Below, piece by piece: positions 54,356 to 63,999 of a DNA stretch of 64,000 bases. Each line of letters starts with the position of its first letter. The stretch's first letter is position 1. Position numbers and translations under genes: made by a program. The DNA comes from Tahibacter aquaticus. Lineage in GTDB: Bacteria; Pseudomonadota; Gammaproteobacteria; Xanthomonadales; Rhodanobacteraceae. The notes under the pieces were generated by a model. The model had not been told where the DNA came from and did not search any database. It saw only the letters and a list, made by a program, of their open reading frames with translations. Location of the stretch: positions 310,001-374,000 of the forward strand of contig NZ_SNZH01000006.1 in assembly GCF_004363655.1 (NCBI RefSeq), given 5' to 3'.

Positions 54356-55837
54356 TCAATCCGGCGAGTGTCTGTCGCGCAGCGCCTTGCGGGAATGCAG
54401 CGGCGTACGTGTCGCCAGCTGTTCGCGTAGCGAGCGTCGTGCCGGGCGCAGCGGCGCGCGGGTACGGGTCCAGCCGCTGCGGGCGGCAACCGCCAGTACG
54501 CGCAGGCGCGGTGCGATCCAGGCAAACAGCGCATACAGCGCGCTGTGCGCATAGAGCAGGCGCCAGGCCTTCCAGGCAACAACCTCGACGATGCTACGCG
54601 CCGCGCCCTGGCCCTTCAACGCCTGCCGTTGCTGCGCTGCGGGATGCGAGTGCCTGCCGGCTTCGCGCAGACGCATCAGCAGATCGGGAATCGGTATGCC
54701 GACCGGACATACCTCGCCACAGGCACCGCACAGGCTGGATGCAGTCGGCAGATCGCGCGTGCTGTCCAGGTTCATCAGGTGCGGCGAGATGATGGCGCCT
54801 ATCGGCCCGGGATACGTGGTGCCGTAGGAAAGCCCGCCGATGCGCGCATATACGGGGCAGTGGTTCATGCACGCGCCGCAACGTATGCACTGCAAGGTGG
54901 CGCGGAAATGCTCCTCGCGATAGGCCTGGCTGCGGCCGTTGTCGAGCAGGATCAGGTGCACTTCGCGCGGCCCGTCCTTTTCGTCCGCGCGGCGCGGCCC
55001 GCTGATCACATTGAGGTAGGTCGTCACGGCCTGGCCCGTCGCCGAGCGCGTCAGCAAAGTGAACAATGGAGCAATGTGATCAAGCGTGGCGACTACTTTC
55101 TCGATGCCGGTGATGGCGATATGCACATCGGGTACCGTCGTCGACAGCCGGCCGTTGCCTTCGTTCTCCACCAGCACCAGGCTGCCGGTTTCGGCGACGA
55201 GGAAATTCACGCCGGAAACGCCGATCTTCGCCGTGCGGAACTCATTGCGCAGCGCGCGCCGGCCGATGGCGATGAGTTCTTCCACGTCTTCGGTATAGCC
55301 GGCGCCGGGAATATGCGTGGCGAAGATCTTGGCCACGTCTTCCTTGGTCTTGTGGATGGCCGGCATGATGATGTGGCTGGGCCGGTCGCCGTCGAGCTGC
55401 AATATGTATTCGCCCATGTCGGTTTCGATGCAGGCGATGCCGTGGGCGGCCATCTCGTGGTTCAGGCCGATTTCCTCACTGACCATGGACTTGCCCTTGA
55501 CCATCGTCGGGGCGTCGTGGCGGCGCGCCAGGTCGAGGAAGATCGCATTCGCCGCGGCAGCATCCTCGGCCCAGTGCAGGTGGATGCCGTTTTCGTGCAG
55601 GCGCGTTTCCAGCTGCATCAGCAGCTGCGGCAGGTTGGCCAGGGCGTGCTGGCGAATCTGCTTGCCCAGGTCGCGCAGTTCGGCGAAGGCGTCCGCATCG
55701 GGAAACTGCGCTGCGCGCTTGTCGGTCAGGAAATCCATCGCGCCGCGGAAATTGCGCCGCAATACCGGATCGGCCAGTACCAGGCGCGAATTGTCCTTGA
55801 ACGCGCGCGGGTCGGCGGTAGGCCGCTCGGCACTCAT
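54356..55837 (-). CDS. lutB: L-lactate oxidation iron-sulfur protein LutB
   Basis: A 493-residue subunit of the LutABC complex, which oxidises L-lactate to pyruvate in the cytoplasm. An N-terminal LUD domain (residues ~70-290, with TMVKGKSMVSEEIGLN and GVNFLVAETGSLVLVENEGN) is followed by two ferredoxin-type clusters: CIRCGACMNHCPVY (Cys317-327) and CGACGEVCPVGIP (Cys370-377). The C-terminal ~80 residues are Arg/Ala-rich. Start ATG 55837 overlaps the lutC stop by four bases. Confidence 0.93.
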   Translation of the reverse strand: MSAERPTADPRAFKDNSRLVLADPVLRRNFRGAMDFLTDKRAAQFPDADAFAELRDLGKQIRQHALANLPQLLMQLETRLHENGIHLHWAEDAAAANAIFLDLARRHDAPTMVKGKSMVSEEIGLNHEMAAHGIACIETDMGEYILQLDGDRPSHIIMPAIHKTKEDVAKIFATHIPGAGYTEDVEELIAIGRRALRNEFRTAKIGVSGVNFLVAETGSLVLVENEGNGRLSTTVPDVHIAITGIEKVVATLDHIAPLFTLLTRSATGQAVTTYLNVISGPRRADEKDGPREVHLILLDNGRSQAYREEHFRATLQCIRCGACMNHCPVYARIGGLSYGTTYPGPIGAIISPHLMNLDSTRDLPTASSLCGACGEVCPVGIPIPDLLMRLREAGRHSHPAAQQRQALKGQGAARSIVEVVAWKAWRLLYAHSALYALFAWIAPRLRVLAVAARSGWTRTRAPLRPARRSLREQLATRTPLHSRKALRDRHSPD

Positions 55838-56517
55838 GCGCCTGCCTCCCCGTGCAGCAGCAGGATGACCAGCTGTTTCGGCCCGTGCGCGCCGTAGACC
55901 AGCAGGCGCTGGATATCCGCCGTCTTGGACGGGCCGGTCACGAGCAGGGCATTGGTCGGCAGCTGTCCGGCCCAGCGCTGCGCTTGCATCGCCGCGTACA
56001 GGGTTTCGTGCAGTGTGTGCGCGTGCAGCACGGCGATATGGATGGGCGGCACCAGCGACAGAGTGCGCGGTTCGTCCGCATCGGGCCAGACGATCAGGCT
56101 GCCAGTGTCGGCGATGCCGCCCCGCGTCGTGCTGATGCCCGCGTCGATCTGGTCGAACAGCACCGGCTTGAAGGTTTCCATGGTTTCGTCGTACCAGTGC
56201 AGCGATGTCGCCGGTGCCAGCGCGGCGATTCCCGCGGCAAGCGGTGTAGTGCGCCCGGCCAGCAGATGGCGGATCCCCTTTGCGGCAACGATGCGTGCAA
56301 GCGCCTCGGCCCAGTTGTGCGCGGTGCAATCGACCACTTCGGCGCGCCAACTGCGCGCGCGTTCGGCAAAGCGTGTAGCGATGCTGCTGCGCTCTGGCGT
56401 GGCGAGCCTGCCGTAATAGGCGGCCACGCCGGGCGCTGTGCCGGTGTCTGCCGGCGCGGCTTCGCGCAAGCGCGCCAGGATCGCGCTGCGCGCACGGGCA
56501 TTGTCGGCGGGGTTCAT
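55834..56517 (-). CDS. lutC: Lactate utilisation protein LutC
   Basis: A 227-residue LUD-domain subunit of LutABC. The core shows TTRGGIADTGSLIVWPDADEPRTLSLVPP (in parts) and the closing PSKTADIQRLLVYGAHGPKQL, the typical LutC/LutB-shared end. The gene order lutA-lutC-lutB differs from the lutA-lutB-lutC order of Bacillus subtilis. Overlaps of four bases on both sides show tight coupling of all three subunits. Confidence 0.92.
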   Translation of the reverse strand: MNPADNARARSAILARLREAAPADTGTAPGVAAYYGRLATPERSSIATRFAERARSWRAEVVDCTAHNWAEALARIVAAKGIRHLLAGRTTPLAAGIAALAPATSLHWYDETMETFKPVLFDQIDAGISTTRGGIADTGSLIVWPDADEPRTLSLVPPIHIAVLHAHTLHETLYAAMQAQRWAGQLPTNALLVTGPSKTADIQRLLVYGAHGPKQLVILLLHGEAGA

Positions 56518-57296
56518 GCGGCGGGCTCGCTGTCGAGTCGCAGGCGGTTGCGCAGGAAGCTCGCGATATGCTGGCCGCGCAGCGGCTCGCCGCGTTTTTC
56601 CAGCGTGGTGTTGAGGTTCAGCAGGCAGCCGCAGTCGGCGCTGACATAGCGGCTGCAGCCAGTGGCCAGCAGCGCATCGACCTTGTCGCCGGCCATCGCC
56701 GCAGAAATTTCCGCGTGCTTGATGCTGAAGGTGCCGCCGAAGCCGCAGCATTCGGGTTCGTGTTCCTGCGTGCGCAGTTCGACGCCGGGCAGGGTATTCA
56801 ACAGCTGCCGCCCGCTGCGCAGCGCATCCGTCTCGCGGCGCGCACTGCAGGAAGTGTGCAGGCATAGCGCGATCGCTTCGTTCTGCGCGGCAGTGAGATC
56901 CAGCCCCAGCGTGGCCACGACGAAATCGGTGAACTCGACCACGCGCTCAGCCACCGCGGCAGCGCGCGCGGCAAGGGCCGCGTCGTCGGCAAACAGGCGC
57001 GGCCAGTGGTGGCGGATCATGCCGGCGCAGGAACCTGACGGCACGACGATGGGCCAGGGCTGGGCAAACAGGTCGAGCTGCGTGCGCGCGACGGCGCGCG
57101 CATCGGCAGGGAAGCCGCTGGTATAAGCCGGCTGGCCGCAGCAGGTCTGCGCAGCGGGAAAGCTCACGCGCACACCGGCGTGTTCCAGCACGGCAATTGC
57201 GTCCATGCCGGCTTCGGGCATGAACAGGTCGACCACGCAGGTGGCGAAGAAATACACGTCGGCAGGACGGTCGTGGCGGGGAATAGGCGGGTTCAT
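56514..57296 (-). CDS. lutA: L-lactate oxidation protein LutA (Cys-rich CCG-domain subunit)
   Basis: A 260-residue member of the heterodisulfide-reductase-like family. Two CCG domains: FPAAQTCCGQPAYTSGF and EPECCGFGGTFSIKH, each with the conserved Cys cluster-binding set, plus LHTSCSARRE. First gene of the lut operon, divergent from a GntR/FadR regulator gene with an 88-bp shared control region. Works with LutB and LutC on L-lactate, here perhaps the product of AldA. Confidence 0.93.
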   Translation of the reverse strand: MNPPIPRHDRPADVYFFATCVVDLFMPEAGMDAIAVLEHAGVRVSFPAAQTCCGQPAYTSGFPADARAVARTQLDLFAQPWPIVVPSGSCAGMIRHHWPRLFADDAALAARAAAVAERVVEFTDFVVATLGLDLTAAQNEAIALCLHTSCSARRETDALRSGRQLLNTLPGVELRTQEHEPECCGFGGTFSIKHAEISAAMAGDKVDALLATGCSRYVSADCGCLLNLNTTLEKRGEPLRGQHIASFLRNRLRLDSEPAA

Positions 57297-57347
57297 GGGC
57301 TATCCGTTGGCTGGGCGCAGTCTCGCGCCGGCTCGCCCAGGCGGTAT

Positions 57348-57362
57348 ATTGGTCAGACCAAT
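57348..57362. promoter_or_regulatory. Operator for the FadR-type lactate regulator
   Basis: ATTGGT-CAG-ACCAAT, a perfect dyad matching the TTGGT-N3-ACCAA consensus bound by LldR/PdhR-type FadR regulators. It lies midway between the divergent lutA and regulator genes, so binding could repress both. Confidence 0.8.
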
Positions 57363-57384
57363 TTTCTCCCGTGGCCAGTCCGGC

Positions 57385-58104
57385 ATGAGCAGCCAGGTCG
57401 ACGAAGTCAGCACGCAACTGGAACAGGCCATCGCGGCAGGCCGCTATACGCCGGCACGCCGGCTGCCGGCGGAACGCGCGCTGGCCGTGCAGTTCTGCGT
57501 ATCCCGCGCCACCGTGCGCGAGGCGATCGGCAGCCTGGTGGCGCGTGGCCTGCTGCAGCGCCGGCCGGGCGACGGCACCTATGTATTGCCCGAGTCGGAC
57601 CGGCGCATGGCGGAAGTCTGGCTGGACATGGTGCAGCGCCACCCGGCCTTGCAGGGCGACCTGATCGAATTCCGCGCCATGCTGGAAAGCCGCGCCGCCG
57701 AACTGGCTGCGCTGCGCCGCGATGCCGACGACTGCCTGCGCCTGCAGGCCGCGCATGCCGCTGTCGATGCGGCTTATGCGGGCAGCGACCGCGACGAACA
57801 GATCCGCAGCGACGTGGCCTTTCATCGCGCGATTGCCGCGGCCACGCACAACCCGGTGTTTTCCTACCTGACCTCGTCCTTGCTCAAGGTGATGCACGAA
57901 CACGTGCAGCTGAGCCTGGCCGGGCTGCAGCCGCAATCGAGTACGGCACAGCAGTTGCGTGTGCAGCATGACGCGCTGCTCGCCGCCATCGTCGATGGCG
58001 ATGCGGTACGCGCACGTGCCGCCGCAGGCCAGCATATGGATTTCGTCGCGGTGCGCCTGAATGCGCTGGCACAGCGGCCACGCCGGGCGGCGGCGCGCCG
58101 GTGA
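57385..58104 (+). CDS. GntR/FadR-family transcriptional regulator (LldR/LutR type)
   Basis: A 239-residue regulator with a winged helix (residues ~5-70: ARRLPAERALAVQFCVSRATVREAIG, in parts; GTYVLPESD at the wing) and a C-terminal FCD ligand-binding domain with metal-binding His/Asp candidates (DVAFHRAIAAATHNPVF and VQHDALLAAI). LldR/LutR homologues respond to lactate. Start ATG 57385 gives the normal length; longer frames overlap lutA's start region. It is divergent from lutACB and flanks the operator at 57348. Confidence 0.88.
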   Translation: MSSQVDEVSTQLEQAIAAGRYTPARRLPAERALAVQFCVSRATVREAIGSLVARGLLQRRPGDGTYVLPESDRRMAEVWLDMVQRHPALQGDLIEFRAMLESRAAELAALRRDADDCLRLQAAHAAVDAAYAGSDRDEQIRSDVAFHRAIAAATHNPVFSYLTSSLLKVMHEHVQLSLAGLQPQSSTAQQLRVQHDALLAAIVDGDAVRARAAAGQHMDFVAVRLNALAQRPRRAAARR

Positions 58105-58255
58105 AGCGAGGGCGAAGCAGTTCGCGCGTATTGGCCGATGCGGCCGTGCCGGCTTGGGTTTGCGCCGCCGGCCCCAATTCTCTGCGGCGTCCCGTGCGCG
58201 GCGGCGCCAGCGCGAAAGCCGCGTACTCACTCTCTAAATCTGTGCGGAAACCCCA

Positions 58256-59827
<1,572 letters not shown>

Positions 59828-60261
59828 GTGGCGGTGGTTGCGTTGCGCTTGGTGCGATGAGCAACGCGGATTGCGCCGCGCGGCGATGGAGCTGTCTGGT
59901 GCTCGCATGGCGGCGGTGCCATTCGCTGCGCTCATCGCCCCCTACGCAGGGCGGCTACCGTGCCCGAGAGTCCGTGCCGGCGTTTCGTAGGGCGCGATGA
60001 GCGACGCGAATTGCGCCGCCCGGCAATGGGACTGCATCGCGGTCTTCGTTTTTCGATAGGTATAAAAATAGATACATTTTTAACTGTATCTTGGGCGTCG
60101 GTATGCCCGCTGTAGGCGAAAAACGGGGTTGTCCATCTTACGGATCGTTGTTACATGCGGATGACAAAGGCGTGTCGTTTTACCGTCCAGCCACTGCAAT
60201 ATTTCCGTAACGAGTTCGCAATACCCTGCGCGCCTTCCCAACGCTAACGGGCTTTTAACCC
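59828..60261. other. 434-bp intergenic region: repeats, then porin control region
   Basis: The first half (59849-60017) holds three palindromic repeat copies. The second half, upstream of the porin gene, is AT-rich: a dyad GATACA-N8-TGTATC at 60071-60090, and GTTACATGCGGATGACAA at 60150-60167 whose reverse complement vaguely resembles two PhoB half-sites 11 bp apart. The latter is only a weak match. Confidence 0.45.
59849..60017. repeat. Three palindromic intergenic repeat copies
   Basis: Copies at 59849-59878 (plus), 59915-59945 (minus) and 59987-60017 (plus), same family as at 52106-52268. The last copy is closest to the consensus GTAGGGCGCGATGAGCGACG with CGAATTGCGCC following. Confidence 0.7.
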
Positions 60262-61425
60262 ATGAAACTCTGGACTCCGCGTCTTCTTGCCCTTGCCGTC
60301 TCCGCGGCCCTCGCCGGCAGCGCCCAGGCCGAGATCGCGATCGACGTGATCAACGGCAGCGAGATCAGCCTCGAAGGCCTGATGCAGGCTGACGGCAACT
60401 GGTTCGACAACGATGTCGCCGACCTCAACGCCGCTTCGCCGGTCGGCAACGACGGCAAGGACAGCGAGTTCGACATGCGCCGCGCCGAAGTGATCCTCAA
60501 GGGCAAGGGCGGCCGCTTCGACTGGACTGCCGGCTACGACGGCAAGGCGAACAAGTGGCTGGACGCCAACATCAAGTGGAAGCTGGGCACCAACTATGTG
60601 CTGGCTGGCCAGTACAAGCAGCCCAACAGCCTGGAAGAACTGACCAGCACGCGGCATAACGATTTCATCGCCAAGGCCATGGTCACCAACCTGTTCGGCG
60701 TGGCCCGCCGCGTCGGCGTCGCCTACGGCGACGACTCGCAGAACTTCGGCTACCAGATCAGCTATTTCGGTCGCGAACTGACCCGCAACCTCAACCAGGG
60801 CCAGGGCTTCGGCGGCCGCGTCTATTTCGCGCCGATGGCCGAAACCGGAAACATTCTCCACTTTGGTCTTTCTGCTGTCGATTTCGACACCGATGCCGAC
60901 ACGGCGCGTCCGCGCGTGCGTCCGGATGCGGACCAGGCCACCATTCGCCTGGTCGACACCGGCAACATCCTCAATGCCGACCGCCAGCGTACCTACGGCC
61001 TGGAAGGCCTCTGGGTCGGCGGCCCGCTGAAAGTGCAGGGCGAATACATGCGTTCGCGCGTGACCCGCACCACCAACCAGCAGGAATGGAGCGGCGACAG
61101 CTGGTACGTCTACGGCGTATACAACCTGACCGGCGAAACCTGGGGCTACAAGGCCGGCCTGCCCACCACCAACCTGCCGGACAACCCGTCCAGCGGCATG
61201 TGGCAGCTGGGCCTGCGCTACGACGCGACCGATCTGAACGACGGCGCCATCCTCGGTGGCAAGGAAGACAACCTCACCCTGGGCGTGAACTGGTACTGGC
61301 GTTCCAACTTCAAGTTCATGCTGAACTACGTCAAGGTCAACAGCAGCAAGTACGTGAGTTCGCTGCGCGCCGAGCTGGACGACAATCCGAACATCCTCGA
61401 AGCGCGTGCGCAGTTCTACTGGTAA
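60262..61425 (+). CDS. Phosphate-selective porin O/P-type outer-membrane protein
   Basis: A 387-residue beta-barrel porin. Signal peptide ends at SAQA (residue ~23). Strands such as FDMRRAEVILKGKGG, GYQISYFGREL and LTLGVNWYWRSNFKFMLNYV, and the final ARAQFYW with terminal Trp, match the OprP/OprO family. The related Pseudomonas proteins are phosphate/pyrophosphate channels induced by phosphate starvation; substrate and regulation here are not shown. Single-gene unit with a long AT-rich leader. Confidence 0.88.
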   Translation: MKLWTPRLLALAVSAALAGSAQAEIAIDVINGSEISLEGLMQADGNWFDNDVADLNAASPVGNDGKDSEFDMRRAEVILKGKGGRFDWTAGYDGKANKWLDANIKWKLGTNYVLAGQYKQPNSLEELTSTRHNDFIAKAMVTNLFGVARRVGVAYGDDSQNFGYQISYFGRELTRNLNQGQGFGGRVYFAPMAETGNILHFGLSAVDFDTDADTARPRVRPDADQATIRLVDTGNILNADRQRTYGLEGLWVGGPLKVQGEYMRSRVTRTTNQQEWSGDSWYVYGVYNLTGETWGYKAGLPTTNLPDNPSSGMWQLGLRYDATDLNDGAILGGKEDNLTLGVNWYWRSNFKFMLNYVKVNSSKYVSSLRAELDDNPNILEARAQFYW

Positions 61426-61440
61426 GCGCTGCGCAATGTC

Positions 61441-61472
61441 GTAGGGCGCGATGCGCGAAAGCGAATTGCGCC
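61441..61472 (+). repeat. Palindromic intergenic repeat copy
   Basis: GTAGGGCGCGATGCGCGAAA followed by GCGAATTGCGCC, 15 bp after the porin stop; a member of the dispersed family at 52.1 and 59.9 kb. It is followed by a CTTCTCCCC/GGGGGAGAAG hairpin near 61486-61515. Confidence 0.65.
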
Positions 61473-61544
61473 GTAGCGGTTTAGCCTTCTCCCCTACGCC
61501 TGCGTGGGGGAGAAGGAACTTTCACCCCTGTGTCAGGCTGTCAC

Positions 61545-61607
61545 GCATCCGGCATCCGGCATCCGGCATCCGGCATCCGGCATCCGGCATCCGGCGTCCG
61601 GCGTCCC
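61545..61607. repeat. Nine-copy heptanucleotide tandem repeat (GCATCCG)
   Basis: Seven perfect copies of GCATCCG (61545-61593) followed by two variants (GCGTCCG, GCGTCCC). It lies about 100 bp before the glycosyltransferase start. Since 7 is not a multiple of 3 and no frame is conserved across it, it is non-coding. Confidence 0.9.
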
Positions 61608-61705
61608 ATCCCGCAACAGGCGCCTGGCGCTGTCTGTCGCGTGTCGCGCATCCTGCGCCCGCGCAGCGTGTCCCATCTCCTCCGTTCTCAGGCAAAATCG
61701 CCCTC

Positions 61706-62797
61706 ATGCGCCTTTGCCTATCCATGATCGTCAAGAACGAATCCGCCGTTATCGAACGCTGCCTGCGTTCGGTGCTGCCGCATATCGACTGCTGGGCCAT
61801 TGCCGATACCGGCTCCACCGACGGCACCCAGCAACTGATCCGCTCCCTGATGCGCGACAAGCCCGGCGAATTGATCGAACGCCCCTGGGTGGATTTCGCG
61901 CATAACCGCAACGAGGTGTTGCAGCTGGCGCGCCGGCATGGCGAGCTGGCGCTGGTGATCGATGCGGACGAAATCCTGCATGTAGCCGCCGATGCGGCGC
62001 GGCCCGACGGAACCCTGCCGGGACATATGTTCCAGTTCGTGTTCGGACTCACGCGCTACTGGCGCGTCTGCATCGTGCGGCTGGATCGCGACTGGCGCTG
62101 GGAAGGCGTGCTGCACGAGGTGCTGGTATCCGAGCATGCTGCCGCCGCGACCAAGCTGGCGGGCTGGCAGATCGAGACCTTTTCCGATGGCGCGCGCAGC
62201 CAGGTGCCGGCGGTGCAGAAATACGCGGCCGATGCGGAGATTCTGCGCAAGGCGCTGGAGCGCGATCCCGGCCACACGCGCAATACCTTCTACTACGCGC
62301 AAAGCCTGCGCGATGCGGAACGCAACGAGGAATCGCTGGCTGCCTATCGCCGCCGCATCGCACTGGGTGGCTGGGACGAGGAAGTGTTTTATGCCAGGTT
62401 CCAGGTGGCGCGCCTGCTGGAACGCCTGAACGCCAGTGCGGCGGAAATCATTGCCGCCTATCTCGACGCCTACGATTTCCGTCCGGCGCGGGCAGAATCG
62501 CTGTGCGAGCTGGCGCGCTATCTGCGCCTGCAGCAGCGCTATGCCTCGGCCGTGGTGTTTGCCCGCGTCGCGGCCAGCCTGCCCATGCCCGAGGATCTGC
62601 TGTTCGTCGACGACGGTGTCTATTCCTGGCGTGCCAAGGACGAACTGGCCGTGGCGAGCTGGTACTGCGGCGACGGCACCACTTCGGCGGCGCTGTGCGA
62701 GGAATTGCTCGGTAGCGGCAGTCTGCCCGACAGCGAGCGTGCGCGTATTCAGACCAATCTCGGCTTTGCGCAGCAGCTGCTGGCGAAGAACGCCTGA
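61706..62797 (+). CDS. Family 2 glycosyltransferase with C-terminal helical repeats
   Basis: A 363-residue cytoplasmic GT-A glycosyltransferase. The nucleotide-sugar domain shows RLCLSMIVKNESAVIERCL, ADTGSTDGTQQ and the metal-binding VIDADEILH. After ~190 residues comes a TPR-like helical region (HTRNTFYYAQSLRDAERNEE and following). Similar proteins modify surface polysaccharides or glycoproteins; the acceptor is unknown. The ATG at 61706 is chosen because upstream frame crosses the heptamer repeat. CAAAAT 8 bp before the ATG may be a -10 box, giving a nearly leaderless mRNA. Confidence 0.85.
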   Translation: MRLCLSMIVKNESAVIERCLRSVLPHIDCWAIADTGSTDGTQQLIRSLMRDKPGELIERPWVDFAHNRNEVLQLARRHGELALVIDADEILHVAADAARPDGTLPGHMFQFVFGLTRYWRVCIVRLDRDWRWEGVLHEVLVSEHAAAATKLAGWQIETFSDGARSQVPAVQKYAADAEILRKALERDPGHTRNTFYYAQSLRDAERNEESLAAYRRRIALGGWDEEVFYARFQVARLLERLNASAAEIIAAYLDAYDFRPARAESLCELARYLRLQQRYASAVVFARVAASLPMPEDLLFVDDGVYSWRAKDELAVASWYCGDGTTSAALCEELLGSGSLPDSERARIQTNLGFAQQLLAKNA

Positions 62798-62826
62798 AAA
62801 AAACCGCTCCGGAGAGCGGTTTTTCT
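62798..62826. terminator. Bidirectional intrinsic terminator
   Basis: A-run, hairpin ACCGCTC/GAGCGGT with CGGA loop, and a T-run, between the convergent glycosyltransferase and amidase genes. Confidence 0.9.
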
Positions 62827-62844
62827 GTGGTGCCGGCTACGCGC

Positions 62845-63999
62845 TCAGTTGGATTTCCACTGCACGTCGTCGATATACGCGTTCACCGTGAACGTGGTGT
62901 GGGCGTGTTCCAGCCAGATCGCATCCAGCGTCACGCTGGCTGCATCGATGCTGCCGTTGCCGCCGACCCAGGCGTCCCACTGGCCGGCATCGGCCAGGTT
63001 CCATTCCACATAGGTCCAGGTATTCGCCGCCACGGCTTTCTGCGTGGAGCGTTCGGTGGCCGCGCCGTCGTCGATGCCGACACCGACCGTGAAGCCGCTG
63101 CCGCCGACATAGACCCAGAAGCCCACGCGGCCGTTGCGCGAGACGCTGCTGTTGCTGCCGGGCGTGCCGCCGCCGGAGAGGAAGCGCACGGCCCAGTCCT
63201 GGGTATTGGCCGGGTTGTCGACCAGGGTCAGGTGTTCGGAGCAGTTGCCGGCCTTGGCAATGGTGCAGTCGCGCTCGGCGGTGGACGTGGCATTGATGCC
63301 GGTGGTGCTGCCGGAATAGCTCGGTGTCGAGGTGAAGTGGCCTTCGCTGCTTTCGAAGCTGTCGAGAAGGGTCGTCGTGCCGCCGCTGCCCGGATTGAGC
63401 AGGGTGTAGTAGCGGCGCCAGTCCCAGTTGATGCCCGGATCGGTATGGGTATTGTCGGGGAAGTGCTGGTGCCCCTTGACCTTGACCGAGGCAGCCAGCA
63501 CGACGATGCCGCTGTGGGCGTCGCCGTTGTAGGCGCTGGCGCAGGAGATCGAATAGGTGGAACAGAAATGCCGCGTCAGTGCCGCCGAGGCGTTGTACAT
63601 CGCCGTTGTATACCAGCTGGCATTGTTGACAAAGCCTTCGTGTTCTATGCCCAGGGTATAGCCGTTCTGGCTGCCGATGTGATGGGCCGCCTGGGATTCG
63701 CGCACCATCTGCGTGATCTGGCCGTCGGAGCTGCGGATCAGGTAATGCGCGCTGACCGAGCTGGGGTTGCTCTGGAACCAGGAAATGCTGCCGGCGTACG
63801 AGCCCTGCATGGTATGGATGGCGACGGCCGTGATCGACTGGCCGCGGGCATGGAAGTAGGGCGAGGCGACCCACAGCGCGGGGCCGTAGTCGGTACTCTC
63901 GATGGCTTCGGTGACGGGATCGGTGCGGCGCAGGGTCTCGTCGACCGTATCGACGTGGTAGCCGTCGACCTCGACACTGCCGCGGCTCACATCCAGGCG
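62845..63999 (-). CDS. N-acetylmuramoyl-L-alanine amidase with C-terminal beta-sandwich (5' end outside window)
   Basis: The minus-strand frame is open to the right edge, so the N-terminus is missing. The amidase_2-type catalytic domain shows AVAIHTMQGSYAGSISWF (zinc His), SAHYLIRSSDGQITQMV, AHHIGSQNGYTLGIEHEGF and HTDPGINWDW with the second zinc His and catalytic residues. It hydrolyses the bond between muramic acid and L-Ala in peptidoglycan. A Gly/Ser-rich linker leads to a ~170-residue jelly-roll-like domain (DSFESSEGHFTSTPSYSG) with two Cys, probably for binding. Likely secreted. Confidence 0.85.
   Translation of the reverse strand, partial: RLDVSRGSVEVDGYHVDTVDETLRRTDPVTEAIESTDYGPALWVASPYFHARGQSITAVAIHTMQGSYAGSISWFQSNPSSVSAHYLIRSSDGQITQMVRESQAAHHIGSQNGYTLGIEHEGFVNNASWYTTAMYNASAALTRHFCSTYSISCASAYNGDAHSGIVVLAASVKVKGHQHFPDNTHTDPGINWDWRRYYTLLNPGSGGTTTLLDSFESSEGHFTSTPSYSGSTTGINATSTAERDCTIAKAGNCSEHLTLVDNPANTQDWAVRFLSGGGTPGSNSSVSRNGRVGFWVYVGGSGFTVGVGIDDGAATERSTQKAVAANTWTYVEWNLADAGQWDAWVGGNGSIDAASVTLDAIWLEHAHTTFTVNAYIDDVQWKSN

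Noticed and set aside
54356-56350. A longer LutB with a 170-residue N-terminal extension
   Set aside because: The extension is an out-of-frame reading of lutC; the ATG at 55837 with a four-base overlap is the natural start.
60150-60167. PhoB box upstream of the porin gene
   Set aside because: Only a loose match to two half-sites in reverse orientation; kept as a note in the intergenic entry, not as a called site.
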